DNA of 64,000 bases, taken from assembly GCA_009377395.1 (NCBI GenBank), contig WHUB01000010.1:21537-85536 (forward strand). Reading direction: 5' to 3'. How positions within the stretch are numbered: position 1 is the stretch's first letter; each line of letters begins with the position of its first letter. Source of the stretch: Actinophytocola sp. (GTDB lineage Bacteria; Actinomycetota; Actinomycetes; Mycobacteriales; Pseudonocardiaceae). The notes under the pieces are model-generated. The model had not been told where the DNA came from. It saw only the letters and a program-made list of their open reading frames with translations, and made no database searches. A program made the position numbers and the translations under genes. Below, in pieces: positions 8,659-16,944 of this stretch.

Positions 8659-10820
8659 GGCTGGACCGTCACCGCTGCGCCGGTGCGCAGGCTGGTCTCG
8701 ACCGCGAGCGTGGCGAGCGCCGTCGCGGTCAGCGACGTCAGCGGCACCGGCATCGGGCCGCCGGTGGCCACCGCGTCGAGGAACGCCGCCAGCTCACCCG
8801 CCTGCCCCTTGTCCCGGCCGCCCGGCATGCGGGGGCTGCGGGAGCGGTAGCGGCTGTAGACGGAGGCGCGCACGAAGTCGTCGAATGTGAGCACCTTGCC
8901 GTCGGCGGTCAGGTCGAGGGTCTCCTTCGGGAAGCCGGCTGAGCCGGACGTGGTGTAACTGATCACGGCGGTGGAGCCGTCCGGATAGCGCAGCGTGAGC
9001 TGCGGGTCCTGGCCGTGCGGACCGGCGCAGGCGTACACCGACACCGGGTCGGCGTCGAGCAGCCAACTCACGGTGTCGATGAAGTGCCCGCCCTCGCCCG
9101 CGAACCGGCTGCCCTCCAGGTCGGTGCGGGCGTACCAGGAGCCCGGCTCGACGCTGCCCGCGTTGATGAGATACCGCACGGTGGCGGGACCGAGCCTGCG
9201 GCCGAACCGCCCTTTCGCCTTGCGCAGCAACGGGGCGAAGCGGCGGTTGAAGCCGACCTGCAGCCGGTCGTTGCCGGACTCGGCGACGGCGTCGAGCACC
9301 TGGTCCAGTTCGGACTCGCTGAGCGCGAGCGGCTTCTCCACGAACACCGCCTTGCCCGCGCGCAACGCCTTCGCGGTCAGCGCGGCGTGCGAGCTGTGGC
9401 GGGTCACGACGAACACCGCGTCGATCGCGTCGTCGGCGAGCAGCGCGTCGACGTCGGTGCCGTCCTCGGCGAAGCCGAACTTGCGCTTGGCGTTGGCGGC
9501 CGACAGCGCCGATGTGGTGACAACCCGCCGCAGCGTGACGTCCTCCCGCTCGGTCAGGTGCGGCAGCAGCATCGACGAGGCGTAGTTGCCCGCCCCGATG
9601 AACCCGACCCCGATGGGGCAGTGGGGTTCGGCAGACCTCGCCGTGATGCCTTGTGCGGCACCGGAACCGGCCGTCGGCGCCGTCGGTTCCCGCTCGGTTT
9701 CCGGGTAGCGGAACAGCACCGCGAGGGCGGGCAGGTCGCCGTCACCCAGCGCGCGATAGGTGTCCTCGGCCTCGGCGAAGTCGCGGATGTGCGTGACCAG
9801 CGGAGCGACGTCGATCTTGCCGGTGGCCAGCAGGTGGAGGAAACAGCCGATGTTGCGACGCTCGGTCCAGCGCACGTAGCCGATGGGGTAGTCGGTGCCG
9901 TCCAGCTCGTACGACGGGTCGTAGCGGCCCGGCCCGTACGAGCGGGAGAACCGGACGTCCAGCTCCTTCTCGTAATAGGCGTTCCACGGCAGGTTCAGCC
10001 CGCACTTGCCGATGTCGACCACCCGGCCCCGGTCGCGGGAGAGCCGCGCCGCCAGCTCGACCGGCTCGTTGCCGCCGCCCCCGGCCGCCAGGTACGTCTG
10101 GTCGACGCCGTGCCCGCCGGTGGCCGCCGTGACGGCGTTCTCGACGACGTCCGAACCGGGCGCGTCGCAGGCGAACGCGCCGAGCCGTTCGGCGAGCGCG
10201 CACCGATCGGCGTCCGGGTCGACGCCGATCACCCGCACGCCGGACGCCACCAGCAGCTGCACCACAAGCTGCCCGATCAGCCCGAGCCCGATCACCAGTG
10301 CCACGTCGCCGAGCTGCGGCTCACCCCGCCGCACGCCCTGCATCGCGATCGCGCCCACGGTGCCGAACGCCGCATGCTCCCGCGCCACCCCGGCGGGCAC
10401 CAGGCAGTACAGGTTCTTCGGCACCCAGTTCAGCTCGGCGTGCAGCGCGTGCTCGTTGCCCGCGCAGGCCACCAGGTCACCGACGGCGACGTCGTCGATC
10501 CCGGCGCCGACCTCCTCGACCACGCCGCACAGCGAGTAGCCCAGCGGTGTGTAGGAGTCGAGCCGGTTGGTGACCTTGCGGTAGGTGGCGGCGACGCCGT
10601 TGTTCGCCACGCTCTGCAACACCTTCGCCACCTGGTCCGGCCGCGCCCGCGCCTTGCCGAGCAGCGACATGCTCGCCTCGGAGACCTTCATCAGCTCGGT
10701 GCCGGTCGAGATCAGCGAGAACGCCGTCCGGACCAGCACACCGCCGGGACGGCAGGCTGGGGCGGGCACGTCGAGCAGGGTCAGCTCGCCGCTCTTGTAG
10801 TTCTGCACGACCTGCTTCAC
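8655..10820 (-). CDS. Two-domain oxidoreductase (zinc-type alcohol dehydrogenase + Gfo/Idh/MocA)
   Basis: 721 residues. Residues 1-355 are a medium-chain alcohol-dehydrogenase fold with the cofactor loop VIGLGLIGQL; residues about 395-715 are a Gfo/Idh/MocA sugar oxidoreductase with GVGFIGAGNYAS and the family motif FVEKPLA. This fusion recurs in surface-polysaccharide operons next to an AsnB-type amidotransferase and a heparinase-like protein. The expected role is a paired oxidation/reduction on a nucleotide-sugar, but no reaction is proven for the family that I can name. It follows asnB by 13 bases with a GGAGAACGTGTG ribosome site and overlaps the next gene by ATGA. Confidence 0.88.
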   Translation of the reverse strand: MKQVVQNYKSGELTLLDVPAPACRPGGVLVRTAFSLISTGTELMKVSEASMSLLGKARARPDQVAKVLQSVANNGVAATYRKVTNRLDSYTPLGYSLCGVVEEVGAGIDDVAVGDLVACAGNEHALHAELNWVPKNLYCLVPAGVAREHAAFGTVGAIAMQGVRRGEPQLGDVALVIGLGLIGQLVVQLLVASGVRVIGVDPDADRCALAERLGAFACDAPGSDVVENAVTAATGGHGVDQTYLAAGGGGNEPVELAARLSRDRGRVVDIGKCGLNLPWNAYYEKELDVRFSRSYGPGRYDPSYELDGTDYPIGYVRWTERRNIGCFLHLLATGKIDVAPLVTHIRDFAEAEDTYRALGDGDLPALAVLFRYPETEREPTAPTAGSGAAQGITARSAEPHCPIGVGFIGAGNYASSMLLPHLTEREDVTLRRVVTTSALSAANAKRKFGFAEDGTDVDALLADDAIDAVFVVTRHSSHAALTAKALRAGKAVFVEKPLALSESELDQVLDAVAESGNDRLQVGFNRRFAPLLRKAKGRFGRRLGPATVRYLINAGSVEPGSWYARTDLEGSRFAGEGGHFIDTVSWLLDADPVSVYACAGPHGQDPQLTLRYPDGSTAVISYTTSGSAGFPKETLDLTADGKVLTFDDFVRASVYSRYRSRSPRMPGGRDKGQAGELAAFLDAVATGGPMPVPLTSLTATALATLAVETSLRTGAAVTVQP

Positions 10821-10833
10821 ACGTTCTCCTTGT

Positions 10834-12771
10834 TCATGCCGCGCGTTCCTGACCGGCCCCCGCCTTGGTCGCGGCCCGGTACCAGTACTCCAGGGTCAGC
10901 ACGTGCCACAGGTGCTTGGCGCGGTCCTCGCGGCCGCTGGCGTCCTCGGCCGCCAGCCGCCGCAGCGCGTCGCGGCGCAGGAAGCCGGACGACACCAGCG
11001 CGCCGTCGTGGATCACTTCCTGCACCAGCGGCGCGAGATCGCGGCTCATCCATGCCCGCAGCGGCGCGCTGAACAACCCCTTGGGTCGGTAGACGATCTC
11101 CGGCGGCAGCACCCCGGATGCCGCCCGTTTCAGCGCGAGCTTGCCCTGCCCGCCCGCGATCTTCTCCCGGCCAGGAATGCGGAACGCCGCCTTGACCACC
11201 TCGACGTCGACGAACGGCACCCGCACCTCGGTCGAGGCGGCCATGCTCGACCGGTCGGTGTAGCCGAGGTTGAGCCCGGGCAGGAACATCCTGGCGTCGG
11301 CCAGGCACATCCGGTTCACGACATCGCGCAGCCCGGTGTCGTGGTAGGTGTCGGCGTGCTCGGTCAGCACATCGTCCACAGTGGACGCGAGGTCGGGGTG
11401 CAACAGGCGGATCAGCTCGGCGCGGTCGTAGAGCGTGTAGCTGCGCCGGAACGCCGTCTCCTCCGGCAGGTCCGCGAACGACAGGAAGCGCTTGGCGAAC
11501 CGCACCGAACGGTAGCCCCGGTGCGCCGTCGCGACCGGCAGCCGGTCCACTGTCGCCGCGACCGGACGCCGCAGCGCGGCGGGCAGCCGCTGGTAGCGCC
11601 GTGCCAGCAGGTTGGCACGGTGCTTGCGGTAGCCGCCGAACAGCTCGTCGGCGCCCATCCCGGACAGCATCACCTTCACCCCGGCCTCGCGGGCGGCGGT
11701 GCAGATCAGGTACGTGTTGATCGCTGCGGGATCGCCGATCGGCTCGTCGAGGTGGTAGGTCATGCGCGGCAACAGGTCGAGCACGTCCGGCGCGATCTCG
11801 ATCTCGTGCAGGTCGACGCCAAAGCGGGCGGCCACCTGCCTGGCGTAGCGCAGGTCGTCCGGCATCGCCTCGAACCTGGCGTCCTCGGCGCGGAACCCGA
11901 TGGTGTAGGCGGAGATCCCCGGCCGCTGCCGCGCGGCGAGCGCGGTCAGGTAGCTGGAGTCGAGACCGCCGGACAGGAACGTCGCCACCGGCACGTCGGC
12001 GAGCAGGTGTGCCCTTGTCGACTCGGCGACCACCGCGGCGAGGTCGACATCCCCGGTGCCGTGGGCGGCGGTCTCCGCCTCGGCGGCGTCGGCGACCGCT
12101 CGCAGCGAGAAGTAGGTGCCGCGCTGGGCGCTGCCGTCGGGGCGCAGCCGCAGCCAGGAGCCCGGCGGCAGCTTCTCGGCCTCGGCGAACGCGCAGCGGC
12201 TGTCCGGCACCCAGTAGTACAGCAGCGAGGCCACCAGCGCGGCGTCGTCGATGTGCAGCGAGCCGCCGAGCTCGCTCGCCAGCGCCTTCAGCTCGGAGGC
12301 GAACACCAGCCCGCCGCCGCGCCGCAGCAGGTACAGCGGCTTGATGCCGAGCTGGTCGCGGGCCAGCGTCAGCTCGCCGGTGCGCTCGTCGAACACGGCG
12401 AACGCGAACATGCCGCGCAGCCGGGGGAGACAGTCGGTGCCCCACCGCCGCCACGCCCGCAGCAGCACCTCGGTGTCCGATGTGCCCCGGAACCGCACCC
12501 CGGCCGACTCCAGCTCGGCGCGCAGCTCCGGCGCGTTGTAGATCTCGCCGTTGTAGGTCAGCGCGAGGCCGTCGGCGACCATCGGCTGCGCGCCGGTCTC
12601 CGACAGGTCGATGATCGACAGCCTGGTGTGTCCGAAGTGGACCTGACCGTCGCCTGCCGGGTGGCTGTACCGGCCGGTGGCGTCCGGCCCCCGGTGGGCG
12701 ATGATCTGGGTGACCCGGTCGGTGAGTGGGCCGCCGTCCGGCCACAGGTAGCTGCCAGCGATGCCGCACAT
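10834..12771 (-). CDS. asnB: Asparagine synthase (glutamine-hydrolysing) family amidotransferase, polysaccharide type
   Basis: 645 residues. After Met removal the N-terminal nucleophile is Cys2 (MCGIAGSY), followed by the class II glutaminase motifs RGPDATG and YNGEIYN; the synthetase half has the ATP-pyrophosphatase loop FLSGGLDSS near residue 250 and the GMGADELFGGY segment. The protein would use glutamine ammonia to amidate a carboxylate by adenylation. Its place in a uronate-polymer operon suggests a sugar uronamide as product, as for WbpS-type enzymes, more than free asparagine. It is distinct from the LtsA-like paralogue at 44606-46540. It begins 6 bases after the second chain-length gene. 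Confidence 0.9.
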   Translation of the reverse strand: MCGIAGSYLWPDGGPLTDRVTQIIAHRGPDATGRYSHPAGDGQVHFGHTRLSIIDLSETGAQPMVADGLALTYNGEIYNAPELRAELESAGVRFRGTSDTEVLLRAWRRWGTDCLPRLRGMFAFAVFDERTGELTLARDQLGIKPLYLLRRGGGLVFASELKALASELGGSLHIDDAALVASLLYYWVPDSRCAFAEAEKLPPGSWLRLRPDGSAQRGTYFSLRAVADAAEAETAAHGTGDVDLAAVVAESTRAHLLADVPVATFLSGGLDSSYLTALAARQRPGISAYTIGFRAEDARFEAMPDDLRYARQVAARFGVDLHEIEIAPDVLDLLPRMTYHLDEPIGDPAAINTYLICTAAREAGVKVMLSGMGADELFGGYRKHRANLLARRYQRLPAALRRPVAATVDRLPVATAHRGYRSVRFAKRFLSFADLPEETAFRRSYTLYDRAELIRLLHPDLASTVDDVLTEHADTYHDTGLRDVVNRMCLADARMFLPGLNLGYTDRSSMAASTEVRVPFVDVEVVKAAFRIPGREKIAGGQGKLALKRAASGVLPPEIVYRPKGLFSAPLRAWMSRDLAPLVQEVIHDGALVSSGFLRRDALRRLAAEDASGREDRAKHLWHVLTLEYWYRAATKAGAGQERAA

Positions 12772-12777
12772 GCCGCC

Positions 12778-14289
12778 CTACACCTCCACGTCTTCCGGCT
12801 GCTGCGCCGGGACGTGTGCCCGGCCGTTGCGGCTAGGGTTTGGCCCCACCGCCCGCAGCCGTCCCCGGAGCGCGGTGTGCACGCCGTCCCAGAGGGTGCC
12901 ATCGGTCCTGTCGCGCGGGTACGGCTCGACGAGCACGACGCCGATCACCGAGATCCCGGCGTCGGCGAGCTGCCGTGCCACGGTGTGCAGCCAGGCGGCG
13001 GTGGCGTGTCCGGCGCGGACGACGAGCATCGTCTGCCTGCCCAGCGCGGCGAGGTCGGTCCATGCCGTGCCGGGGCCGATGGAGCCGACGCCGAGGCACT
13101 GCTCGCGCGGCCCCGGCTGCGCCGCGCCGCTGAGGTAGTCGGCGGCGGTCACGATGCGCACCGAGTCGCCGCAGCGGTCCACCAGCCTCGTGAGGTGGTG
13201 CTTGCGCAGGTCGTCGACGACCAGCACCGGGCCAGGCACGGCGAGCGCGGTGTCGACGGCGAGCTCGGCGGCGCTCGACGCGCAGCCGAGCTCCAGCACC
13301 GACACCGGCGCCGCGGCGTCGTCGCCGGGACGCAACGCCCGCGCCAGCGTCGCCGCCATCCTGGCGCGCTGCGACTTGCGCGGCCGGTGCAGCAGCCGCG
13401 CCGGACCCCGGCGCCGCAGCGGCAGCTGCGCCAGCACCGACGCGCCGAGGTGCTCGGCGATGTCGCGGCGCAGCACCGGCCGGTCGCGGACGACGCTTGC
13501 GGCGGCGGCGAGGGAAAGCCCGGCGGCCATGCCGAGCAGCGAGCCGACGACGCCGTAGATCACCAGCGTCATCGCCGCCGACTGGTCGACCAGGTGGGGC
13601 GCGTCCACGATGGCCGTGCCCGCTGCGATGCGAGGCGCGCCGATACCAGCCTCCGTCGCACGCCTGCTGAGATCGGCCACCTGCGCCGCGACGTCGGCCC
13701 GGCGGGCATACAGCGAGTCGAGCGCCGCCGGGTTCAGGCCGGTGCCGGCCGTCGCGATCGCGATGGCCGCGTCCACCCGTGCCAGGTCACGCTCTGCCCG
13801 CCGTCGCTGGTCGCGCAGCGCCTGCGCCTCCGCATTGGCGGCCAGTGTTGCCCGCGCGACGTGGTCGGTGATGAAGGTGTTGGCGAGCGCGCGCGCTCGC
13901 GCGACCGCCTGGGGGCCGGTCGGCGCGGTGACGGTCAGCTCGGCGACGTTGTTGGTCAGCCCCTCGGCCTCGTAGGACTTCCGGAACCGGTCCGGGTCCT
14001 CGTCCGAGCCGAGTTTCCGCAGCGCCGTCTTCGCGATGCGGACGGTGTCGAGCAGGGCCAGGTCGGTCTCCATCAGGGTGCCGCCGTCGGTGGGCTGGTC
14101 GTTCTCGTGCACGATCAGCAGCCGGGCGACCGCGGTGGGCGGCGGCGGCAGGAAAACCGCGAGCAGCGTCCCCGCGAGCAGGCCGAGCAGCGCGCACGAC
14201 AGCCACACCCGCTTGCGCCAGCGCAGGTTGACGACGAGCTGCTGCAGGTCGAGCAGCGGCGTCGCGCGGCCGGTGCCGGGGGCGGTCAT
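12778..14289 (-). CDS. Wzz/chain-length-determinant-like protein with degenerate ATPase domain
   Basis: 503 residues. A first membrane helix lies at about residues 30-52 (LSCALLGLLAGTLLAVFL), an extracytoplasmic coiled-coil region follows, and a second helix lies near residues 235-260; this is the Wzz/co-polymerase layout that sets polymer length. The C-terminal 200 residues resemble the BY-kinase/ParA fold (VSVLELG..., VLVVDDL, VVRAGHAT..., ISVIGVVLVE) but the position of the Walker A loop reads GCASSAAEL, with no GK(S/T), and no C-terminal tyrosine cluster is seen. It is probably a non-catalytic partner of the adjacent chain-length protein. ATG 14289 overlaps that gene by 4 bases. Confidence 0.8.
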   Translation of the reverse strand: MTAPGTGRATPLLDLQQLVVNLRWRKRVWLSCALLGLLAGTLLAVFLPPPPTAVARLLIVHENDQPTDGGTLMETDLALLDTVRIAKTALRKLGSDEDPDRFRKSYEAEGLTNNVAELTVTAPTGPQAVARARALANTFITDHVARATLAANAEAQALRDQRRRAERDLARVDAAIAIATAGTGLNPAALDSLYARRADVAAQVADLSRRATEAGIGAPRIAAGTAIVDAPHLVDQSAAMTLVIYGVVGSLLGMAAGLSLAAAASVVRDRPVLRRDIAEHLGASVLAQLPLRRRGPARLLHRPRKSQRARMAATLARALRPGDDAAAPVSVLELGCASSAAELAVDTALAVPGPVLVVDDLRKHHLTRLVDRCGDSVRIVTAADYLSGAAQPGPREQCLGVGSIGPGTAWTDLAALGRQTMLVVRAGHATAAWLHTVARQLADAGISVIGVVLVEPYPRDRTDGTLWDGVHTALRGRLRAVGPNPSRNGRAHVPAQQPEDVEV

Positions 14290-15599
14290 GACGACCCCGC
14301 CAGCGACTCGTCGCGGTCGGGACCCACCGCGTTATCAGGCTGTTGCGCGGGCTTGGGCTGTTTCACCCGCTTGGCGATCACCGAGCCCGCGAGCGGGTGG
14401 CCCGCGTCCGCGCACGCCATCGCGATGCCGATCAGCTCCCATCCGGTGCGGGTGCCGGGGCTGACCACGAACACCGCGTCCGAGACGTCGCTGCTGTAGT
14501 CGAGCATCGGGTCGGCGGGGTCGATGTGGGCGATCCGCACCGCCGTGCGCCGGGTGTTCTGGGCACACGCGGCCATGGCCAGCCGCGCCACCGCGCGCCG
14601 CGCCAGTGGGTCATCATCGGCGGCGACCAGCAGTAGTCGCAGCTCGTCGCCGGTGGTGGCGACGAGCCGGGCGAGCACCCGGCGGCACTGCGGGTCGGTC
14701 GCCGCGTCACCGCCGTCGGCGACCGACCGCTGCCGGCGCAGCAGTCCGCGCCGCTCGTCCGGCACTGGGACCGTGCCGGTGACCGGGACGCCGAGTGCGG
14801 CGCTGAGCGTGCCGGTCTCGCGCAACCGGGTGTCGCCGTGCGCGGCGAGCAGGAACCCGAACCCGCCGAGCAGCAGGAACGCGGCGGCCCCTGCCGCGAT
14901 GAGCTGTGACGGCGTCGGCGCCGCCTTGCTGGTCGGCAGCGGTGCGGGGCCGATGACGAGTGGTTCCTCTCCGGCCGGTGTCACCGCGGCCGCCTCGAGC
15001 TCGGCCATCGCCTCGGCCAGGTCCTTGCGCAGCGACTCCAGTTCGGTGAGGGCGCGCACCGAGTCCAGCGTCAGCGCGCCCCGTGCCACTGCGCCGTGCA
15101 GCCGATCGATCCGGTCGTTCGTCAGCTCGACCTGCTGGGCCAGCACCTCGAGTTGTTCCAGCCGCACCTGCGTCGACGCGTCGTTGGTCGAGGTGACGAG
15201 CTCGTTGGCGAAGGTGACGTACTGGGTCGCCGCCTGGTCGGTGAGCTGCTGCGCCGCGTGCGGGGTGGCCGCCGAGCCGGTGATCTCAAGCAAGCCGCCC
15301 TGCGGGACCTCGACGTCGACCACGTCCCGTAGCTCGGCGGCGGTGACGTCCCCGCCGAGCGCGGCGGCGGCGCGTTCCAGCACCGTCGAGCTGGTGACGA
15401 GCCGGGCCTGCGCCTCGAACTCGGTGTCCTCCTGCTCGCCGCGCAGCAGCACCTGGCTGGTCGTGGTGTAGCCGGGGGAGAGCACCAGGGACGCCCCGGC
15501 GCCGGTGACCGCGCCGAGGATCGTGAGCGCGACCAGCGCGAGCCAGCGCCTGCGCAGCACCTGCCCGAGCATGGACAGCCGCACGGCCTCGTCATTCAC
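14286..15599 (-). CDS. Wzz-like polysaccharide co-polymerase, first of a tandem pair
   Basis: 437 residues with a membrane helix at about 20-42 (ALVALTILGAVTGAGASLVL), a periplasm-equivalent segment containing TTTSQVLLRG and coiled-coil stretches, and a second helix at about 235-258. The cytoplasmic tail (about 260-437) is again ATPase-like in rhythm (LRLLLVAADDD..., DAVFVVSPG, GSVIAKRV) without a Walker A lysine. Wzz proteins regulate Wzy polymerisation. ATG 15599 is the first gene after the 151-base gap that separates it from the glycosyltransferase upstream, so an internal promoter could serve it. Confidence 0.8.
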   Translation of the reverse strand: MNDEAVRLSMLGQVLRRRWLALVALTILGAVTGAGASLVLSPGYTTTSQVLLRGEQEDTEFEAQARLVTSSTVLERAAAALGGDVTAAELRDVVDVEVPQGGLLEITGSAATPHAAQQLTDQAATQYVTFANELVTSTNDASTQVRLEQLEVLAQQVELTNDRIDRLHGAVARGALTLDSVRALTELESLRKDLAEAMAELEAAAVTPAGEEPLVIGPAPLPTSKAAPTPSQLIAAGAAAFLLLGGFGFLLAAHGDTRLRETGTLSAALGVPVTGTVPVPDERRGLLRRQRSVADGGDAATDPQCRRVLARLVATTGDELRLLLVAADDDPLARRAVARLAMAACAQNTRRTAVRIAHIDPADPMLDYSSDVSDAVFVVSPGTRTGWELIGIAMACADAGHPLAGSVIAKRVKQPKPAQQPDNAVGPDRDESLAGSS

Positions 15600-15750
15600 T
15601 GCGGTGATCCCCCTATCGGGCGCGAAATGGCACGCTCGATGGCTGCGCCACGAGCGGGTATCGGCTGGAAGGTCGTCGCGGCCGACGCACCGTTACGGGG
15701 TTTGGCAGACAAGCAACGACCGTGATGGACATGTTGTGAACTTTGCACCG
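15600..15750 (-). promoter_or_regulatory. Intergenic gap in the polysaccharide operon, possible internal promoter
   Basis: The only gap over 125 bases inside the 18-kb minus-strand operon. On the minus strand it holds TTGCTT and, 15 bases on, TAACGG, a weak sigma70-like pair. No hairpin terminator was seen. Weak evidence. Confidence 0.3.
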
Positions 15751-16944
15751 TTATCGCGCGTTCGTTCGATTCATTGCGCGGCCGTAGGCGGCCAGCAGCG
15801 CCGTCGCCGACTCCCGCCAGGACAGCGGCCCGCTCACCCGCGCCACGCCGATCTCGCCCATCCGCCGCCGCGCCTCGGGATCGTCGAGCAGTCCCGCGAT
15901 CTGCTTGGCGAAGTCGAGCTCGTCGTTCGGCGCGGCGTACACGGCCGCCTCGCCCGCCGACACCCGCGCCTCGGTGAGGTCGAACGACACGATGGGCCGC
16001 GCCATCGCCATGTACTCCATGATCTTGTTCATGGTCGAGACGTCGTTGAGCGGATTGCGCGGGTCGGGCGCGAGACAGACGTCGGCCGTCGAGAGGTAGC
16101 GCAGCAGGTCGGCGTCCGGGATGCGGCCGGTGAACTCCACCCGCTCGGCCAGGCCCAGCTCGCCCGCCAGCCGCACCATCGCGTCGAAGGTGTCACCGGC
16201 GCCGACGAACACCGCGTGCCAGTCGGCGCGGCCGCAGTCGTCGCGCAGCTTCGCCAGCGCTCGCAGTGCGTAGTCGACGCCGTCCTGCGGCCCCATCACG
16301 CCCAGGTAGCACAACAGGTGCGGCGCGCCCCGCTTCAGCGCGGGCTCCGGCGGCAGTCGCCGGAACCGCTCGACGGCGGGGGCGCTGCGCACCACCACGA
16401 CGTCCTCGGGCGCCTTGCCGCCGCGCTCGATGGCGGTGCGCCGGTAGCTCTCGTTGGTGGCGATCACGACGTCGGCGGTGCGGTAGGTGAGCCGTTCCAG
16501 CAGGCACACCGCGCGGTAGAGCGCGTCTTCGCCTCGTCCGAACCGCGACAGGTACAGCTCGGGCACCAGGTCGTGCTGGTCGAAGACGAACCGCGCGCCC
16601 CGCAGCTTCAGCACGGCCGCCACCAGGAACAGCAGGTCCGGCGGGTTGCAGGCGTGCACCACGTCGAACTTGCTTAGCCGCAGTGCTCGCCACAGCGTGT
16701 GCGCCAGCGCGAGCCCGTACTCGCGCGCGTAGCCCTGCGGACCGCCGGTGGCGGGCCGCAGCGGGTAGCGGTGGATGCTCACACCGTCCAGCACGACCTC
16801 GGCCTCGGTGTCCTGCTTCTCGCCCTTCGGGCAGATGACGTGCACCTGCCAGCTCGCGTCGCGCAGCGTGGTGCACTCCTGCCACACCCGCCGGTCGAAC
16901 GGCACCGAGAGGTTCTCCACGAGGACCAGTGCTCTACCAGCCAA
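15751..16944 (-). CDS. Glycosyltransferase family 4
   Basis: 397 residues, GT-B fold. The N-terminal domain has LVLVENLSVPFDRRVWQE and HACNPPDLLF...VFDQHDLVPE, a pattern typical of WbuB-like GT4 enzymes; the C-terminal donor domain has LCYLGVMGPQDGVDYALRA near residue 205 and CLAPDPRNPLNDVSTMNKIMEYMAMARPIV near 290, where the family's second Glu of E-x7-E is kept. It likely adds a sugar early in repeat-unit assembly. The start at 16944 lies 11 bases inside the end of the dehydrogenase gene, so the two are coupled. Confidence 0.88.
   Translation of the reverse strand: MAGRALVLVENLSVPFDRRVWQECTTLRDASWQVHVICPKGEKQDTEAEVVLDGVSIHRYPLRPATGGPQGYAREYGLALAHTLWRALRLSKFDVVHACNPPDLLFLVAAVLKLRGARFVFDQHDLVPELYLSRFGRGEDALYRAVCLLERLTYRTADVVIATNESYRRTAIERGGKAPEDVVVVRSAPAVERFRRLPPEPALKRGAPHLLCYLGVMGPQDGVDYALRALAKLRDDCGRADWHAVFVGAGDTFDAMVRLAGELGLAERVEFTGRIPDADLLRYLSTADVCLAPDPRNPLNDVSTMNKIMEYMAMARPIVSFDLTEARVSAGEAAVYAAPNDELDFAKQIAGLLDDPEARRRMGEIGVARVSGPLSWRESATALLAAYGRAMNRTNAR

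Noticed and set aside
10903..14499. A very long open frame (nearly 1200 codons) on the plus strand opposite asnB and the Wzz genes
   Set aside because: It has no recognisable domain, is rich in Arg/His/Val as expected of GC-rich antisense frames, and lies wholly over genes with clear homology on the other strand.
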